DNA of 64,000 nt from Mammaliicoccus sciuri (GTDB taxonomy: Bacteria; Bacillota; Bacilli; Staphylococcales; Staphylococcaceae): contig NZ_PPQD01000017.1 of NCBI RefSeq assembly GCF_002901825.1, positions 1-64,000 on the forward strand, given 5' to 3'. A model generated the notes under the pieces. It saw nothing but the letters and a program-made list of their open reading frames with translations, was not told the DNA's origin and made no database searches. Made by a program: the position numbers and the translations under genes. Below, in pieces: positions 20,737 to 28,411 of the stretch. Positions within the stretch are counted from its first letter, which is position 1. Each line of letters begins with the position of its first letter.

Positions 20737-21957
20737 GTGAAGCAATCATCTCGGATCAATATTAATTTAATGAAAGATTATAATAAGCAACTTGTATTAA
20801 GGACGATTCAAAAGTATGGACCAATCTCTAGAGTAGAAATTGCGAATAGAATTGACTTATCAAGACCTTCAGTTTCAGAAATTGTTTCAATATTAATTGA
20901 TGAACAATGGATAGAAGAGAAGGCAATGGAAAGAAAAGTTAGAGGCAGACAACCGATACCACTTGATATTAATAAAGAGAAAAAAGTGATGATTGGTTTA
21001 GAAATTGGTGCATATAGAACGAGTATAATTGTCAGCAATTTGAGAGCAGAAATCTTATTTGAGAAACAAATAGAAATGGATTTACAAAAAGGTCCGAATG
21101 ACATGATTGTTTATTTAGGACAAGAAATTCGTTTAATTGCAGAAGAATATTCAGCACTACAAATTGAAGTACTTGGTATTGGAGTAGGTATGCACGGGTT
21201 GGTCGATACTCAAAATGGTACAAATATCTTTGCGCCAAACTTAGGATGGAGAAATATCGAAATTAAATCGATATTAGAATCTGAAACAGACTTGATGGTC
21301 GTAATTGATAATGATTGTAATAGTGCAGCACTTGCGGAAATGTGGTTTGGCCAAGGTAAAGAAGAAACAAACTTTATATCGGTCATCGTGGACTATGGTG
21401 TAGGTGCAAGTATTATCAATAATGGATCGATTTTAAAAGGCAATCACCACATTACAGGTCAAATTGGACATGTCACGATAGATCCAGATGGTCCATTATG
21501 TTCTTGCGGTAATTATGGCTGTTTAGAAACATTGTCTTCAGAAACAGCAATTTTAAAAATGATTAAGCGTCAATTAAAAATTGGTCGTAAAAGTCAAATA
21601 TTAAATATGCAGTCTGAAATTGATGATTTAAGTATTGAAGATTTTTATGAGGCAGTGAATCAAGGTGATGAATTATGTGTCCAAATTGCTGGAGAAGTTG
21701 GTAGAAACCTTGGTTTAGGCTTTGCAATATTAATCAATTTATTTGGACCAAAATTTATTGTATTAGGTGGTAGTTTAACAAAAATTAGTCATCTCTTACT
21801 ACCAGAAATTAAAGCAATCATTCGGTTAAAAGTAATGGGTGAAGATGCGAAAGAGACGCCAATCGTAACTTCTGCTTTAGGGGACGATTTATATACGATT
21901 GGCGCAGCATCTTTAATAGTAGAAGAAATATTCTCATTACCAAAACCAAATAAATGA
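20737..21957 (+). CDS. ROK-family transcriptional repressor (XylR/NagC-like)
   Basis: 406 residues: an N-terminal winged helix (about 15-70, SRVEIANRIDLSRPSVSEIV) and a ROK sugar-binding domain. His245 and the zinc motif CSCGNYGCLE (Cys255, Cys257, Cys262) are intact. GTG start after AAGGAGGG. It heads the galactonate operon and is divergent from the symporter, so it probably represses both and is released by a pathway sugar. It overlaps no gene; the dehydrogenase follows after 19 bases. Confidence 0.88.
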   Translation: MKQSSRININLMKDYNKQLVLRTIQKYGPISRVEIANRIDLSRPSVSEIVSILIDEQWIEEKAMERKVRGRQPIPLDINKEKKVMIGLEIGAYRTSIIVSNLRAEILFEKQIEMDLQKGPNDMIVYLGQEIRLIAEEYSALQIEVLGIGVGMHGLVDTQNGTNIFAPNLGWRNIEIKSILESETDLMVVIDNDCNSAALAEMWFGQGKEETNFISVIVDYGVGASIINNGSILKGNHHITGQIGHVTIDPDGPLCSCGNYGCLETLSSETAILKMIKRQLKIGRKSQILNMQSEIDDLSIEDFYEAVNQGDELCVQIAGEVGRNLGLGFAILINLFGPKFIVLGGSLTKISHLLLPEIKAIIRLKVMGEDAKETPIVTSALGDDLYTIGAASLIVEEIFSLPKPNK

Positions 21958-21976
21958 ATATAAGGAGGAATTATAA

Positions 21977-22762
21977 ATGAGTGAATTAAATGAACAAGTC
22001 ATTATTGTAACTGGCGCAGGAAAAGGTATCGGTAAAGGTATTGCAAAACAACTTGGCAGTAAAGGTGCAAAGATTGTTGTTGCTACAATTGATCCAGAGT
22101 TTGGTAAAGAAACAGTAGCAGAAATAATCGATAATGGTGGCGACGCATACTTTGTTGAAACAGATGTATCTATAGAAGAAAGTATTATTAATATGGTTAA
22201 TGAAACAGTGAATCATTATGGGAAAATCAACACACTTGTTAATAATGCAGGTATCACAGTGTTTAAATCTATTGAAGAAGCAACAGTGGAAGATTGGGAT
22301 TCTATTATCAATATTGATTTAAGAGGAACATTCTTATGTTCGAAACATGTCATCCCTGAAATGAAGAAACAAGGTGGCGGTTCAATTATCAATATTTCTT
22401 CAAACCATTCAATCGCGACTTTACCAGACACTGATATATATGCTGCTGCTAAAGGTGGCGTTAATGCGATGACACGAGGTATGGCATTAAGTTTAGGTAA
22501 ATACAATATTCGTGTAAATGCGATATGTCCAGGATTTACAAACACATCACATTTAAAAAATTGGTTTGATTCAATGGAAAACGAAGATGAAGTGAGACAA
22601 GGCGTCTTAGATTTACACGCGACATCAAGAATTAATGAACCAGAAGATATTGGTAAATTAGCGCAATATTTAGCATCTGATGATTCTGAAATGATGACAG
22701 GTGAACACTTAGTCATTGATGGTGGTTTATCTGCACGTTTATACAACGCAGACGGCTATTAA
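21977..22762 (+). CDS. SDR-family sugar (acid) dehydrogenase
   Basis: A 261-residue classical short-chain dehydrogenase: cofactor motif TGAGKGIGKG, NNAG, catalytic Ser in NISSNHS, YAAAKGG (Tyr and Lys) and terminal DGGLSARLYNADGY. Resembles KduD/gluconate 5-dehydrogenase and sugar 1-dehydrogenases. Given its operon with galactonate dehydratase, it may oxidise galactose to galactonolactone or interconvert a sugar acid. The substrate is not determinable. AAGGAGG ribosome site. Confidence 0.8.
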   Translation: MSELNEQVIIVTGAGKGIGKGIAKQLGSKGAKIVVATIDPEFGKETVAEIIDNGGDAYFVETDVSIEESIINMVNETVNHYGKINTLVNNAGITVFKSIEEATVEDWDSIINIDLRGTFLCSKHVIPEMKKQGGGSIINISSNHSIATLPDTDIYAAAKGGVNAMTRGMALSLGKYNIRVNAICPGFTNTSHLKNWFDSMENEDEVRQGVLDLHATSRINEPEDIGKLAQYLASDDSEMMTGEHLVIDGGLSARLYNADGY

Positions 22763-22783
22763 GTTATAAGGAGGGTCATGAAG

Positions 22784-23737
22784 ATGGATGTATTGTCTAT
22801 TGGAGAAACGATGGTTGTGTTTGCACCTAAAGAAGTAGGACCAATGAGATATGCTCAAGACTTTTCAACGCATATAGCTGGGGCTGAAACAAATACGCTT
22901 ATTGGGTTAGAAAAGCTTGGTGTTAAAACTGGCTGGATTAGTCAATTAGGTAATGATGAATTAGGGCAGAAGATTTTAAATTTTGTTCGTGGTGAAGGTA
23001 TTAATGTAGATTCTGTAAAATTAATATCTGAAGCACCGACTGGCATTTTTCTTAAAGAGAAATTTCGACAAGATCAAACACGCGTCCATTATTATAGAAA
23101 AGGTTCAGCAGCCAGTCTAATGTCTGAAGCAAATATAGATGAAAGTTATGTCGCTCAATTTAAATATTTATATGTCACAGGTATTACACCTGCTTTAAGT
23201 GCATCTTGTAAACAAACAATATTTAAACTCATTTCGACAGCAAAATCATTAGGCTTACAAATTGTTTTCGATCCAAACTTAAGACTCAAATTATGGTCTG
23301 AAGATGAAGCGAAAGAAACATTAAAACAATTAATTGCTTTAAGCGATATTGTGTTACCAGGAACGAGTGAAGGGGCATTTTTATTCAATACACAATCTGA
23401 AGAAGAAATCGCTCAAGAAATTATTAATTTAGGTGCATCAACAGTAGTTGTTAAATTAGGAAGTAAAGGTGCTTACTATGTACATAAAGATATTTCAGGT
23501 TATGCAAAAGCTTCAAAAGAAATAGAAGTCGTTGATCCTGTTGGTGCTGGAGATGGCTTTGCGGCAGGTTTAATCGCAGGTATTATCGAAGGGTTATCCA
23601 TTCATGAAGCAACAGAACAGGCTTGTAATGCAGGTGCACTCGTGACAACGGTTAAAGGTGATGTTGAAGGATTACCAACTAAAGAAGAAATTGAACAAAT
23701 GAAACATACAGGTCATGTAGATGATGTGATTAGATAA
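22784..23737 (+). CDS. PfkB-family 2-keto-3-deoxy-sugar acid kinase
   Basis: 317 residues with the PfkB pattern: GETMVVFAP near the N-terminus, AGAETNTLIGLEKLG, and the C-terminal anion hole and catalytic motif DPVGAGDGFAAG. Closest by appearance to KdgK. In this operon it should phosphorylate 2-keto-3-deoxygalactonate at C6 for the next enzyme; E. coli uses a non-homologous kinase (DgoK) for that step. ATG 22784 is 9 bases after GGAGG; ATG 22778 is only 3 bases away and is less likely. Confidence 0.85.
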   Translation: MDVLSIGETMVVFAPKEVGPMRYAQDFSTHIAGAETNTLIGLEKLGVKTGWISQLGNDELGQKILNFVRGEGINVDSVKLISEAPTGIFLKEKFRQDQTRVHYYRKGSAASLMSEANIDESYVAQFKYLYVTGITPALSASCKQTIFKLISTAKSLGLQIVFDPNLRLKLWSEDEAKETLKQLIALSDIVLPGTSEGAFLFNTQSEEEIAQEIINLGASTVVVKLGSKGAYYVHKDISGYAKASKEIEVVDPVGAGDGFAAGLIAGIIEGLSIHEATEQACNAGALVTTVKGDVEGLPTKEEIEQMKHTGHVDDVIR

Positions 23738-23750
23738 GGAGGCGTCTAAA

Positions 23751-24377
23751 ATAGATACATTACAAACAATCAAAGAAACTAAATTAATCGCAATTTTACG
23801 AAATGCAAATCCCAATGATATTTTACCAATCGTAGAAACATTATATAAAGCAGGTATTCGTGCGATAGAGGTTACGATGAATTCACCTAAAGCGTTAGAA
23901 TCTATTGAACTGATCTCTAATGAAATGAAGGGAAAAGTTGTAGTTGGAGCAGGTACAGTCTTAGATGCAGAATCGGCAAGGTTAGCTATTTTAAGCGGTG
24001 CAACGTTTATACTGTCGCCAACGGTAGATAAAGATACGATTCGCATGAGTAAAAAATATGGTGCGGTAAGTATACCAGGTGCTTTAACACCAACAGAAAT
24101 TCTAGAAGCTTATGAATACGGTGGAGATATTATTAAAGTCTTTCCAACAACAAGTTTAGGTCCTGAATATATTAAAGATTTACAAGGACCATTACCGCAT
24201 ATACCACTTTTACCAACAGGTGGTGTAAGTATAGACAATGTTACTGATTTTATAGAAGCGGGAGCAGTTGGTGTCGGTTTAGGAAGTGCATTAGTTAATA
24301 CGAAAGTAGAAACGAATAAAGCGTATTTTGAGGAACTAGAACAAAAAGCACAAGCATTTTATAACAAAGTACATTAA
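23751..24377 (+). CDS. dgoA: 2-dehydro-3-deoxy-6-phosphogalactonate/gluconate aldolase, apparent ATA start
   Basis: A 208-residue class I aldolase of the KDPG/KDPGal family that splits the 6-phosphate into pyruvate and glyceraldehyde 3-phosphate. The reading frame is homologous from LIAILR (12-17) through the catalytic Glu40 (AIEVTMNS) to Schiff-base Lys129 (IIKVFPTT) and GGV near the phosphate site. AAGGAGG at 23736-23742 is 8 bases before an ATA codon. No ATG, GTG or TTG occurs in frame between this site and 23877, where the Met43 codon would exclude Glu40. The start is therefore either a true ATA or a base error of ATG. Confidence 0.85.
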   Translation: MDTLQTIKETKLIAILRNANPNDILPIVETLYKAGIRAIEVTMNSPKALESIELISNEMKGKVVVGAGTVLDAESARLAILSGATFILSPTVDKDTIRMSKKYGAVSIPGALTPTEILEAYEYGGDIIKVFPTTSLGPEYIKDLQGPLPHIPLLPTGGVSIDNVTDFIEAGAVGVGLGSALVNTKVETNKAYFEELEQKAQAFYNKVH

Positions 24378-24391
24378 AGAGGAGTGCTAAC

Positions 24392-25540
24392 ATGAAGATT
24401 GTAGACTATGAGTTGTTTCAAGTACCACCACGTTGGTTGTTTCTAAAAATTACGACGGACGAAGGAATCGTAGGGTGGGGTGAACCTGTAATTGAAGGTA
24501 AAGCTCAGACTGTCGGTGCAGCGGTTGATGAATTTATGCAACAGTTGATTGGTAAGAATCCTTTAAATATTGAAGATCACTGGAATATGATGTATAGAAG
24601 TAGCTTTTATAGAGGTGGTCCAATTTTAATGAGTGCCATTTCAGGTATAGACCAAGCATTGTGGGATATTAAAGGTAAATATTATAACGCGCCTGTTCAT
24701 GAATTATTAGGTGGGGCATGTAGAGAATCTATGAAAGTATATTCATGGGTTGGTGGTGATAGACCTCAAGATACTGCAAACGCTGCTAAAAAAGCTTTTG
24801 AAAATGGTTTTGAAGCAATCAAAATGAATGCAACTGAAGAATTACAGTATATAGATAGTTATGACAAGATAGAAAGTGTTGTTCAACGTGTTGCTGGTAT
24901 TAGAGAAGCAGTTGGCAATCAGTTAGGTATTGGAATTGATTTTCACGGGCGTGTTCATAAACCAATGGCTAAAGTATTAGCTAAAGAATTAGAGCCATAC
25001 AATCCAATGTTTATAGAAGAACCTGTATTAAGTGAAAATATAGAAGCGGTTAGAGAAATTAGTCAAACGACAACTATACCAATAGCGCTTGGTGAAAGGC
25101 TATTTTCTAGATGGGATTTCAAACCTATTTTAGAAAGTGGATTTGTCGATATCATTCAACCTGATTTATCACATGCTGGTGGTATAACAGAATGTAAAAA
25201 AATTATTTCTATGGCAGAAGCTTATGATGTAGGTGCTGCACCTCATTGTCCACTTGGACCTATCGCTTTAGCGTCATGTCTACAAGTAGATGCAACTTGT
25301 CACAATGCTTTTATTCAAGAACAAAGCCTAGGCATTCATTACAATAAAGACAGTGATATTCTAGATTATATTACGAACAAAGAAGTATTTGAGTTTAAAG
25401 ATGGATATGTAGATATTCCTAAAAAGCCTGGCCTTGGTGTAGAAATAGATGAAGCACATGTTAAAAAAATGGCGGAAGTCGGGCATGATTGGCATAACCC
25501 AGTTTGGAGACACAAAGATGGAAGCATTGCAGAATGGTAA
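24392..25540 (+). CDS. dgoD: D-galactonate dehydratase
   Basis: A 382-residue enolase-superfamily enzyme converting D-galactonate to 2-keto-3-deoxygalactonate. It aligns without gaps to the known E. coli enzyme at active-site positions: metal ligands Asp183, Glu209 and Glu235, acid/base His185 and His285 (contexts [25 protein letters not shown]), and the ends PPRWLFLKI and [11 protein letters not shown] are characteristic. AGAGGAG ribosome site. Last gene of the operon, followed by a terminator. Confidence 0.95.
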   Translation: MKIVDYELFQVPPRWLFLKITTDEGIVGWGEPVIEGKAQTVGAAVDEFMQQLIGKNPLNIEDHWNMMYRSSFYRGGPILMSAISGIDQALWDIKGKYYNAPVHELLGGACRESMKVYSWVGGDRPQDTANAAKKAFENGFEAIKMNATEELQYIDSYDKIESVVQRVAGIREAVGNQLGIGIDFHGRVHKPMAKVLAKELEPYNPMFIEEPVLSENIEAVREISQTTTIPIALGERLFSRWDFKPILESGFVDIIQPDLSHAGGITECKKIISMAEAYDVGAAPHCPLGPIALASCLQVDATCHNAFIQEQSLGIHYNKDSDILDYITNKEVFEFKDGYVDIPKKPGLGVEIDEAHVKKMAEVGHDWHNPVWRHKDGSIAEW

Positions 25541-25566
25541 ATATAACGTATGTTCATAACATCATT

Positions 25567-25596
25567 AAAGGCTGAGACGTTATTGTCTCAGCCTTT
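25567..25596. terminator. Bidirectional terminator, dgoD / immA-like gene
   Basis: AAAGGCTGAGAC pairs perfectly with GTCTCAGCCTTT over a 6-base loop. The right arm overlaps the stop codon of the convergent gene. Confidence 0.88.
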
Positions 25597-26059
25597 AATT
25601 GATTTCTTTATATTCATAAACTTGAAGTGGGTTGAACTTTATTAAATAATGATCATACCATGTGCTTAATCCATATTTTTGTTTGTAATGTTCTAAAACT
25701 TCATCTATATACCCTTCAGATACGTCTAAATAATTACTCAGTTCAAATTTATTATGGACGCCTGATTGGTACGCTTGCACAATACTTTTTAGAGGTATAA
25801 TTTTTTCAAATCCTAATCTTCTTGCTTTATGCTCAAATTTCCATTTCCATAATTCACTTGTATCGAGAATATCTCCATAAGATATATCATGATGGGCTAA
25901 CTCTTCTCCTAGCACTTCTAACTTTTCTTTGTTAGATAAATCATCTTTCAATAAAATTAATCCATCTACATATAAACCTTTCAGTTGATTCGGAAGGTTA
26001 CTTGTTTCTTTAATCACGATGTGTTCATTATTGATAAGTGTTTTTTCATATCTATTCAA
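25595..26059 (-). CDS. ImmA/IrrE-family metallopeptidase
   Basis: 154 residues of the ImmA/IrrE type. The zinc motif is EELAHH (52-57) followed by ISYGDI; the first His of the usual HExxH is Glu, a variant I associate with phage ImmA homologues, so activity is likely but unproven. ImmA proteases cleave the partner repressor and trigger excision or lysis in phages and ICEBs1. It follows its probable substrate, the Xre repressor, by 31 bases in one operon. No phage structural or replication gene is nearby. Confidence 0.82.
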   Translation of the reverse strand: MNRYEKTLINNEHIVIKETSNLPNQLKGLYVDGLILLKDDLSNKEKLEVLGEELAHHDISYGDILDTSELWKWKFEHKARRLGFEKIIPLKSIVQAYQSGVHNKFELSNYLDVSEGYIDEVLEHYKQKYGLSTWYDHYLIKFNPLQVYEYKEIN

Positions 26060-26090
26060 ATTATCCCCACCATATTTTCCGTTTAATAAA

Positions 26091-26420
26091 TCATTTGTTT
26101 TGATGCTTTAGAAAATCAACATATTCTAATACTTTCTTCAATTCTTCTTCTGTTAATTCTCCATCTAAATGTGCGGCAATCGTTTCTGCAGTAGAGTTAT
26201 AAGTTTGTTTAGCTTCCCCGTCTAAAATATAACTGACACTTACATCAAATAACTTTGCCATTTCTTCTATTTTCTTCATCTTTGGTGCTTTTCTTCCTGT
26301 TTCCCAATATGAAATGGATTGTTTTGAAACTTGTAACGCATCTGCTAATTTTTGTTGCGTCCATCCATTTTTCGTTCTTAATAAACTTATTTGTTCAGAG
26401 AGTTTATTTTGAGACACCAT
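26091..26420 (-). CDS. Xre/CI-like repressor (ImmR type)
   Basis: 109 residues: an N-terminal helix-turn-helix (about 5-62, WTQQKLADALQVSKQSISYWE) and a short acidic C-terminal segment, with no LexA/S24 self-cleaving domain. This is the build of ImmR-type repressors that are inactivated by ImmA. A GGAGCGGG ribosome site lies upstream. It faces the holin gene across a 142-base control region with three matching palindromes, which it most likely binds. Confidence 0.88.
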   Translation of the reverse strand: MVSQNKLSEQISLLRTKNGWTQQKLADALQVSKQSISYWETGRKAPKMKKIEEMAKLFDVSVSYILDGEAKQTYNSTAETIAAHLDGELTEEELKKVLEYVDFLKHQNK

Positions 26421-26453
26421 AAGTTTCCCGCTCCTTATATGATTGATACTATT

Positions 26454-26481
26454 ATTATAACCTATAGTTATATTTTATCAA
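26454..26481 (-). promoter_or_regulatory. Leftward promoter of the repressor-immA operon
   Basis: On the minus strand TTGATA (26481-26476), 16 bases, TATAAT (26459-26454). Operator O1 covers the -10 and part of the spacer, allowing autoregulation. Confidence 0.65.
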
Positions 26482-26534
26482 TAATTTTGCATAAAAATAT
26501 AACTAAAAGTTATTGACGTCAACCGAAAGTTATA
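26456..26534. promoter_or_regulatory. Three operator-like palindromes (O1-O3) of the lysis switch
   Basis: O1 26456-26472 is TATAAC-CTATA-GTTATA, a perfect 6-5-6 palindrome. O2 26498-26514 is TATAAC-TAAAA-GTTATT. O3 26518-26534 is GTCAAC-CGAAA-GTTATA. O2 and O3 are 20 bases apart, two helical turns, and flank or overlap the rightward -35; O1 is 42 bases from O2 over the leftward promoter. The layout is that of a lambda-type operator region. Confidence 0.8.
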
Positions 26535-26541
26535 TTATAGT
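26513..26541 (+). promoter_or_regulatory. Rightward promoter of the holin-endolysin operon
   Basis: TTGACG (26513-26518), 17 bases, TATAGT (26536-26541). The -35 is part of the palindrome TTGACGTCAA and is covered by O2 and O3, so bound repressor should shut it off. Confidence 0.75.
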
Positions 26542-26562
26542 GTAACCAAGGAGGTGATACAC

Positions 26563-26883
26563 ATGGTTAAAATGAACTTCAAAACAGATAAAGTAAATTT
26601 GAATTATTCCGAAGAAGATAACAGAATCCCAATTGATCCAGACAAAGTTAAACAATTTATCGCAATGATAGGTGGGTTCTTAGGTGCACTATATTTAGCA
26701 TTGAATGCATCTGGAATTTCGGTAGAATGGTTGAACCCTCAAAAGTTAAATGCATGGATGAACGTATTAAACACAGGGATACCTATTGTATTTGTGCTTT
26801 ATGGTATTTGGAAAAACACATTCATTTTTACAAATCAATCACGTGAACAAGAAAAGTTCTTAAAACAATCTGGTAAAAAATAA
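26563..26883 (+). CDS. Phage-type holin
   Basis: 106 residues with two membrane helices (about 31-49 and 68-86), a hydrophilic N-terminus and a charged C-terminus (EQEKFLKQSGKK), the form of class II phage holins, and it directly precedes an endolysin. The ribosome site AAGGAGGTGAT is a full match to the 16S rRNA end. ATG codons 1 and 4 (MVKM) could give two products, as in dual-start holins. Transcribed directly from the repressor-controlled promoter. Confidence 0.82.
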   Translation: MVKMNFKTDKVNLNYSEEDNRIPIDPDKVKQFIAMIGGFLGALYLALNASGISVEWLNPQKLNAWMNVLNTGIPIVFVLYGIWKNTFIFTNQSREQEKFLKQSGKK

Positions 26884-26903
26884 AAATAAGAAAGGATGAT
26901 TGA

Positions 26904-28157
26904 ATGTTAACAGCTATAACATATTTAACTAAAAAAGGATGGGAAATTTCATCAGACCCAAGAACGTACGATCAATATCCAAAAAACTATGGATATAGAA
27001 ATTACACAGAAGATGGCATAAATTATGATGCCTATTGTAGTGGTTATCATAGAGCATTTGATGTCTATAGTAATGAAACGAATCAAATTCCAGCAGTTAC
27101 TAGTGGAACAGTTATATTAAGTGAACCATTTGGTAATTTCGGAGGCACAATTGAAATTAGAGATAATAATGGCAATGATTGGATTTACGGGCATATGCAA
27201 AGAGATACATTGCAATTTTCTAAAGGTGATAAAGTCATTCAAGGTGACATTATTGGATTACAAGGCAATAGTAATTATGACAATAATCCGATGAGTGAAC
27301 ATTTGCATATCCAATTACGTCAAAAAGGTGAAGACATTTCTAAAGAAGTAACAAGAGTGTGTAGTGGTATGCCAATTGAAAATTATGACATATCCAAACT
27401 CAATCAAAAATTAGATCAATCTAACAATAAAGGAGCCGTTAAAATGAGTAGAAAAATTATGATTGTAGCAGGGCACGGGTATAATGATCCAGGCGCAGTA
27501 GGAAATGGAACAAATGAAAGAGATTTTATTAGAACGAATATCGTAGACAGAGTAGCAAATTATTTAAAACAAGCTGGCCATACAGTTGCAGTATACGGCA
27601 AAGACCAAGATATGTATCAAGATACAGCATACGGTGATCAGGTCGGAAATAAAAAAGATTACGGATTATACTGGGTTAAATCACAAGGTTATGAAATTGT
27701 AGTAGAATTTCATTTAGATTCAGCAGCCGCATCAGCTACAGGAGGTCATGTTATTATTCCAAGTGGATTAGCAGCAGACAGTATTGATAAAGCATTACAA
27801 GCAGCCGTGAAAAAACATGTAGGTACTATTAGAGGCATTACAGAAATAAGTGACCTATTACATTGCAACGTAGCTAAAGCAGAATATATCAATTATCGAT
27901 TAGTAGAGTTAGGATTTATTACCTCAACAAAAGATATGAATTACATTAAAAATAATTTAAATGCATATACAAAATCACTAGCAGAAGCCATCAATGGAGG
28001 AGCCATCAATACGAATCCAACAACCTATACAGTCGTAGCCGGAGATACACTATGGAGTATCAGTCAAAAAATTGGCGTTACCGTAGCAACATTAAAGAAA
28101 TTGAACGGATTAACATCAGATGTCATACAAATCGGACAAGTATTGAAATTAAAATAG
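26904..28157 (+). CDS. Two-headed endolysin: M23 peptidase, amidase_3, LysM
   Basis: 417 residues. Residues 40-145 form an M23 metallopeptidase domain: His49/Asp53 in HRAFD, His97 in YGHM and His133/His135 in EHLHIQL. Residues 181-370 form an amidase_3 domain (zinc His191 in AGHG, Glu205 in TNERDF, His in VVEFHLD) that cuts MurNAc-L-alanine bonds. Residues 374-417 are one LysM repeat for wall binding. No signal peptide, so export depends on the holin. An in-frame AAAGGAG plus ATG (27444) lies between the two catalytic domains. It follows the holin by 20 bases. Confidence 0.92.
   Translation: MLTAITYLTKKGWEISSDPRTYDQYPKNYGYRNYTEDGINYDAYCSGYHRAFDVYSNETNQIPAVTSGTVILSEPFGNFGGTIEIRDNNGNDWIYGHMQRDTLQFSKGDKVIQGDIIGLQGNSNYDNNPMSEHLHIQLRQKGEDISKEVTRVCSGMPIENYDISKLNQKLDQSNNKGAVKMSRKIMIVAGHGYNDPGAVGNGTNERDFIRTNIVDRVANYLKQAGHTVAVYGKDQDMYQDTAYGDQVGNKKDYGLYWVKSQGYEIVVEFHLDSAAASATGGHVIIPSGLAADSIDKALQAAVKKHVGTIRGITEISDLLHCNVAKAEYINYRLVELGFITSTKDMNYIKNNLNAYTKSLAEAINGGAINTNPTTYTVVAGDTLWSISQKIGVTVATLKKLNGLTSDVIQIGQVLKLK
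27444..28157 (+). CDS. Predicted internal translation product: amidase-LysM (nested in the endolysin)
   Basis: AAAGGAG at 27429-27435 is 8 bases before an in-frame ATG that encodes residue 181, exactly at the start of the amidase domain. Initiation here would give a separate 237-residue amidase-LysM protein. An inter-domain secondary start has been described for the endolysin of staphylococcal phage 2638A, which has a similar peptidase-amidase design. Confidence 0.55.
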   Translation: MSRKIMIVAGHGYNDPGAVGNGTNERDFIRTNIVDRVANYLKQAGHTVAVYGKDQDMYQDTAYGDQVGNKKDYGLYWVKSQGYEIVVEFHLDSAAASATGGHVIIPSGLAADSIDKALQAAVKKHVGTIRGITEISDLLHCNVAKAEYINYRLVELGFITSTKDMNYIKNNLNAYTKSLAEAINGGAINTNPTTYTVVAGDTLWSISQKIGVTVATLKKLNGLTSDVIQIGQVLKLK

Positions 28158-28168
28158 GAGACAAAACG

Positions 28169-28219
28169 ATGAATAAAAAAGCAGAAAAAAATACCTTAAC
28201 CATAAAATTTATACAATGA
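28169..28219 (+). CDS. Possible 16-residue peptide after the endolysin
   Basis: ATG at 28169 is preceded by AGGAG at a normal distance and reads MNKKAEKNTLTIKFIQ. It starts 12 bases after the endolysin stop. Its 3' half lies in the left arm of an inverted repeat. It may be translated, a leader, or meaningless. Confidence 0.3.
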   Translation: MNKKAEKNTLTIKFIQ

Positions 28220-28251
28220 CGGCCATCATTAAATAAAATTATGTAAGGTAT
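28191..28251. repeat. Long inverted repeat after the lysis genes
   Basis: ATACCTTA..CATAA..ATTT pairs with AAAT..TTATG..TAAGGTAT, with an inner AATGA/TCATT stem, forming a 61-base imperfect hairpin without a T run. It could be a processing or stability element or a short mobile palindrome. Confidence 0.6.
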
Positions 28252-28273
28252 CCTAATAAGTTAAATATACCAC

Positions 28274-28311
28274 AAAACCCTCGCTATCAACAAACAAATA
28301 GCGAGGGTTTT
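28274..28311 (+). terminator. Terminator of the lysis operon
   Basis: AAAACCCTCGCTAT pairs with ATAGCGAGGGTTTT over a 10-base loop. It separates the lysis genes from the bacteriocin promoter. Confidence 0.9.
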
Positions 28312-28338
28312 AAATGTAAAAAATTGTATAAAAAGTAA

Positions 28339-28383
28339 TTGACAGAATATTATGAATTAAATATATTATTCTTAAGACGTCTT
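28339..28383 (+). promoter_or_regulatory. Bacteriocin operon promoter with palindrome at the start site
   Basis: A near-consensus promoter: TTGACA (28339-28344), 17 bases, TATATT (28362-28367). AAGACGTCTT (28374-28383) is a perfect 10-base palindrome at about +1 and may be an operator. Its GACGTC core also occurs at the lysis promoter -35 (TTGACGTCAA). Confidence 0.7.
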
Positions 28384-28411
28384 GAATTTTGAAAAATGGG
28401 AGTGTTTATTA

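Noticed and set aside
23877-24377. Short aldolase starting at the first ATG (166 residues)
   Set aside because: It lacks the catalytic Glu40 and the first part of the barrel, and no ribosome site precedes it; the frame continues upstream to a strong ribosome site.
25545-25560. LexA (SOS) box near AACGTATGTTC before the lysis region
   Set aside because: It deviates from the CGAACATATGTTCG consensus on one side, lies downstream of dgoD and is not in any promoter of the lysis genes.
25595-28311. Full prophage
   Set aside because: Only repressor, ImmA, holin and endolysin are present; core or bacteriocin genes lie immediately on both sides, and no integrase, portal, capsid or tail gene is seen.
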